A DNA stretch of 36,261 bases from a bacterium (lineage in GTDB: Bacteria; Patescibacteriota; Saccharimonadia; Saccharimonadales; UBA4665), in the NCBI GenBank assembly GCA_021790005.1, contig JAJYIP010000003.1, positions 1-36,261 of the forward strand. The letters are read 5' to 3'. The notes below the pieces were generated by a model. The model was not told the DNA's origin, made no database searches, and saw nothing but the letters and a program-made list of their open reading frames with translations. The position numbers were made by a program, and so were the translations under genes. Below, one piece after another: positions 34,413 through 36,261 of the stretch; positions within the stretch are counted from its first letter, which is position 1, and the number at the start of each line of letters is the position of its first letter.

Positions 34413-34646
34413 TTACATCAGCTCCTTTGCTATCGATTTTGGAATTGGAAATCCCAATTCTTCCTCCAACCATCCGTACTGACCATTGGGATTACACTCT
34501 AAAAAGATAATCTCGCCATCTTTTGTCTCAATTAGATCAAATGCCCCGAATTGGAGACCAAGTTCCCCTAATTATCGCAAGCATTTTTCTCCTATTTAGG
34601 TAGATAACTTTTCAGCATTAAATTTCACTTTAGAATTGACCTTCAT
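34413..34646 (-). pseudogene. Remnant of an ATP-grasp ligase gene (C-terminal part)
   Basis: Minus-strand translation of one frame gives GLQFGAFDLIETKDGEIIFL, then ECNPNGQYGWLEEELGFPIP and a normal TAA stop. This is the C-terminal metal-binding end of RimK/MvdD-type ATP-grasp enzymes (pattern GA.D......FLE.NPNGQ). Upstream, the same frame continues recognisably (EKCLR, LGEL) but carries two TAA stops (34596-34598 and 34572-34574), and the rest of the gene is missing. It is therefore a decayed fragment, possibly of a peptide-modifying ligase. Confidence 0.75.
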
Positions 34647-34888
34647 GTATATACTCAATTATACATTTGTGCTGTTTGAGTCAAGTATCTTGGATATTAT
34701 TAAACGCTCATAAGAACCTAATGGGTTACTGAGGGGTGAGCCGAAGCAAAAACAAAAATAAGATCAAACTTGACCCCAATATCTGATCAAGTGGTGCAAC
34801 AAACTATGCAAGCTTCTTATCCACAAGCACCGAGTTAGTATCTAGGATAAATGACAATAACTTATTCTTGGTGGGGATATCGACTTGG
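34647..34888. other. Intergenic stretch without recognised gene
   Basis: No ORF, tRNA or clear promoter is visible. It may contain further decayed sequence of the ATP-grasp gene, but none is recognisable. Confidence 0.4.
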
Positions 34889-36261
34889 TTAACTATTAAC
34901 AGACATAATCCCAGAAACTATATCTATTAGTTCATCAGCACCTTCTTCACTAAATGCACCATTTGATTTTTCTTGTCCAAGTCGAGGTAACACTGGATTC
35001 AAATCAACACTTATTAGTGGTTTCATAGGCTCATAGGGCATAGATTCTGGTCTCCCGGCTATACTTAGTTCAAATACTCCATTATAAGTGAATACTGAGG
35101 CTGCGACTATAGCACCCGCCTTTGTCTTACCTATTTGTACACTTTTAAATACAGCTCCTAACTCTTTGCCAACTAGAGCTAACCGACCAACAAAGTGCAT
35201 AAGAACTTCGTCACATCTTCTACCTTCACCAATATTTTCAGCAAATATCTTACCAGCTTGTAGTCGATTTAAGATCTCCCTATCATGTTTTTGTTGACGA
35301 CCAAGCCTAATTAGAGCTAATTTTAAAGGAGCGGAATTCGGGAATGGAGACCGGCTAGGGTCAGGGTAGGCAAAGAATGTGTCAAGTTGTCGTCGAACCT
35401 GAGACTCAATTTTTATTATTGGGATCCATGGATAATCATCTCTGGAACGATGCTTTTCATATTCGCCCAACATATCTTCATCACATAGATACTGTGCAAT
35501 TTGGCGGTCTATATCTTTTAGATTAGGGCTCTCATATGCGAATTCTAAGACTTCTATATCTTTTATGGGTTTACGAGCTATAATTTGAAAAACTAAATCC
35601 CTAATGATTCTTTCCCTATCGTCTGGCGATACATCTATAACTTCACTTAACTCGAACTGCATGGACTGCGAAGACATACTTGCAAGTTCAGCCGCAACCA
35701 CATTGCGTGTTACAGCAAATAGGCTAATCCTATCGCCAGTCCATTTATCGTCTCGGACAGCTGGTCTAGCAAGTAATAGGCTAACTAATCTACCGTCGTC
35801 AAGAATACAAGGTGGGATAAGTGTGCTTGTGTCATAAAGCTCTGAAGATTTAGCTTCGCCAATGGTTGTCAATAAAACAGTTTTGGTGGTATGCTCGTCG
35901 AAACGCTGAATACTTTTACGAATAAGCTGTTGTTCGTATGCCTGCGCTAAAGAAGATTTTTGGACTTCAGATTGTGTATCAATAAAATGCTGAATTATAC
36001 CAGTGCGTTGTGCACTAGCTTTTAATCTGTGTTTTGAGCCTGAGTCCACTTGTTCACGAAGCGCTTCAATTAAAGCATGTCGTACTGTTTCGTCGTCTGC
36101 GGTAGTAACATAAAAATTATCATCATACATTTCTTGCCCAAGCTGTACATAACTACACTGTCCGCCATCACGTCGAGCAAAACTTGCTATTGGTAGTATG
36201 GTGTCACCCCCGACCGTAACGGCTAAAAAAGGTATGTCTGTTAGCTCTTCTGAACGCTCAG
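34889..36261 (-). CDS. Unknown large protein, 5' end beyond right edge
   Basis: The track starts at ATG 36130, but the same frame stays open through 36261 and reads as plausible protein (LTDIPFLAVTVGGDTILPIA, then FARRDGGQCSYVQLG). The real start is therefore outside the window and at least 456 codons are present. The protein is soluble, charged and mixed alpha/beta. Visible segments include LYDTSTLIPPCILDDGRLVS, VVAAELASMSSQSMQ, IESQVRRQLDTFFAYPDPSR, PLKLALIRLGRQQKHDREIL and a C-terminal beta-rich part (SVFTYNGVFELSIAGRP). No family is recognised. Confidence 0.7.
   Translation of the reverse strand, partial: ERSEELTDIPFLAVTVGGDTILPIASFARRDGGQCSYVQLGQEMYDDNFYVTTADDETVRHALIEALREQVDSGSKHRLKASAQRTGIIQHFIDTQSEVQKSSLAQAYEQQLIRKSIQRFDEHTTKTVLLTTIGEAKSSELYDTSTLIPPCILDDGRLVSLLLARPAVRDDKWTGDRISLFAVTRNVVAAELASMSSQSMQFELSEVIDVSPDDRERIIRDLVFQIIARKPIKDIEVLEFAYESPNLKDIDRQIAQYLCDEDMLGEYEKHRSRDDYPWIPIIKIESQVRRQLDTFFAYPDPSRSPFPNSAPLKLALIRLGRQQKHDREILNRLQAGKIFAENIGEGRRCDEVLMHFVGRLALVGKELGAVFKSVQIGKTKAGAIVAASVFTYNGVFELSIAGRPESMPYEPMKPLISVDLNPVLPRLGQEKSNGAFSEEGADELIDIVSGIMSVNS

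Overview
The window looks like a chromosome segment of a Patescibacteria (CPR) bacterium, most probably Saccharibacteria-like. This is an inference from gene content and style. The genome is compact and moderate in GC with the standard code. It is rich in secreted low-complexity beta proteins, tail-fibre-like proteins and small one-pass membrane proteins, and many start codons sit directly after a -10 box. No rRNA is present, so the placement rests on pattern only.

Layout. (1) 1-9895, minus strand: a surface-protein locus. From upstream to downstream it holds three secreted beta proteins (two clearly paralogous), a DUF916/WxL-interacting-like anchored protein, an Ig/PKD anchored protein, and a giant modular protein of more than 1500 aa that runs off the left edge and is absent from the ORF track. 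(2) 9944-11005, plus strand: an anchored tail-fibre-like protein. (3) 11007-16882, minus strand: a seven-gene overlapping operon for an F1-type rotary ATPase (b, delta, alpha, gamma, beta, epsilon). No subunit a and no ordinary subunit c is present. The first gene instead encodes a secreted-type protein ending in a c-like helical hairpin that lacks the ion-binding carboxylate. (4) 16986-17165: tRNA-Leu(UAA) and tRNA-Cys(GCA). (5) 17215-22795: DHA2-type MFS exporter, two zinc-ribbon membrane proteins (one PrsW-like), a Fur-family regulator divergent from a NicO-like metal transporter, and a diguanylate cyclase. (6) 22831-27138: a second surface operon (two WxL-like proteins, a WxIP-like protein with a LysM domain, an anchored protein and a degenerate YraN-like protein). 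(7) 27257-28656: a small coiled-coil membrane protein, a prepilin-like protein and a secreted protein. (8) 28777-31365: a pupylation-like locus, a PafA/Dop-family ligase convergent with a clear Pup homologue ending in GGE. (9) 31587-36261: small membrane proteins, a RelB/RelE-type toxin-antitoxin pair between two ~120-bp direct repeats, a decayed ATP-grasp gene, and an unknown ORF running off the right edge.

The best candidates for something undescribed are the F1-like ATPase whose ion-conducting parts appear to be replaced by a secreted protein with a carboxylate-free c-like hairpin, set among surface-protein genes, and the minimal Pup plus ligase pair. My working hypothesis for the first is an ATP-driven rotary or conformational machine acting on the cell envelope rather than an ATP synthase. 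Every functional statement is from sequence reading and recalled family knowledge; no search was run.
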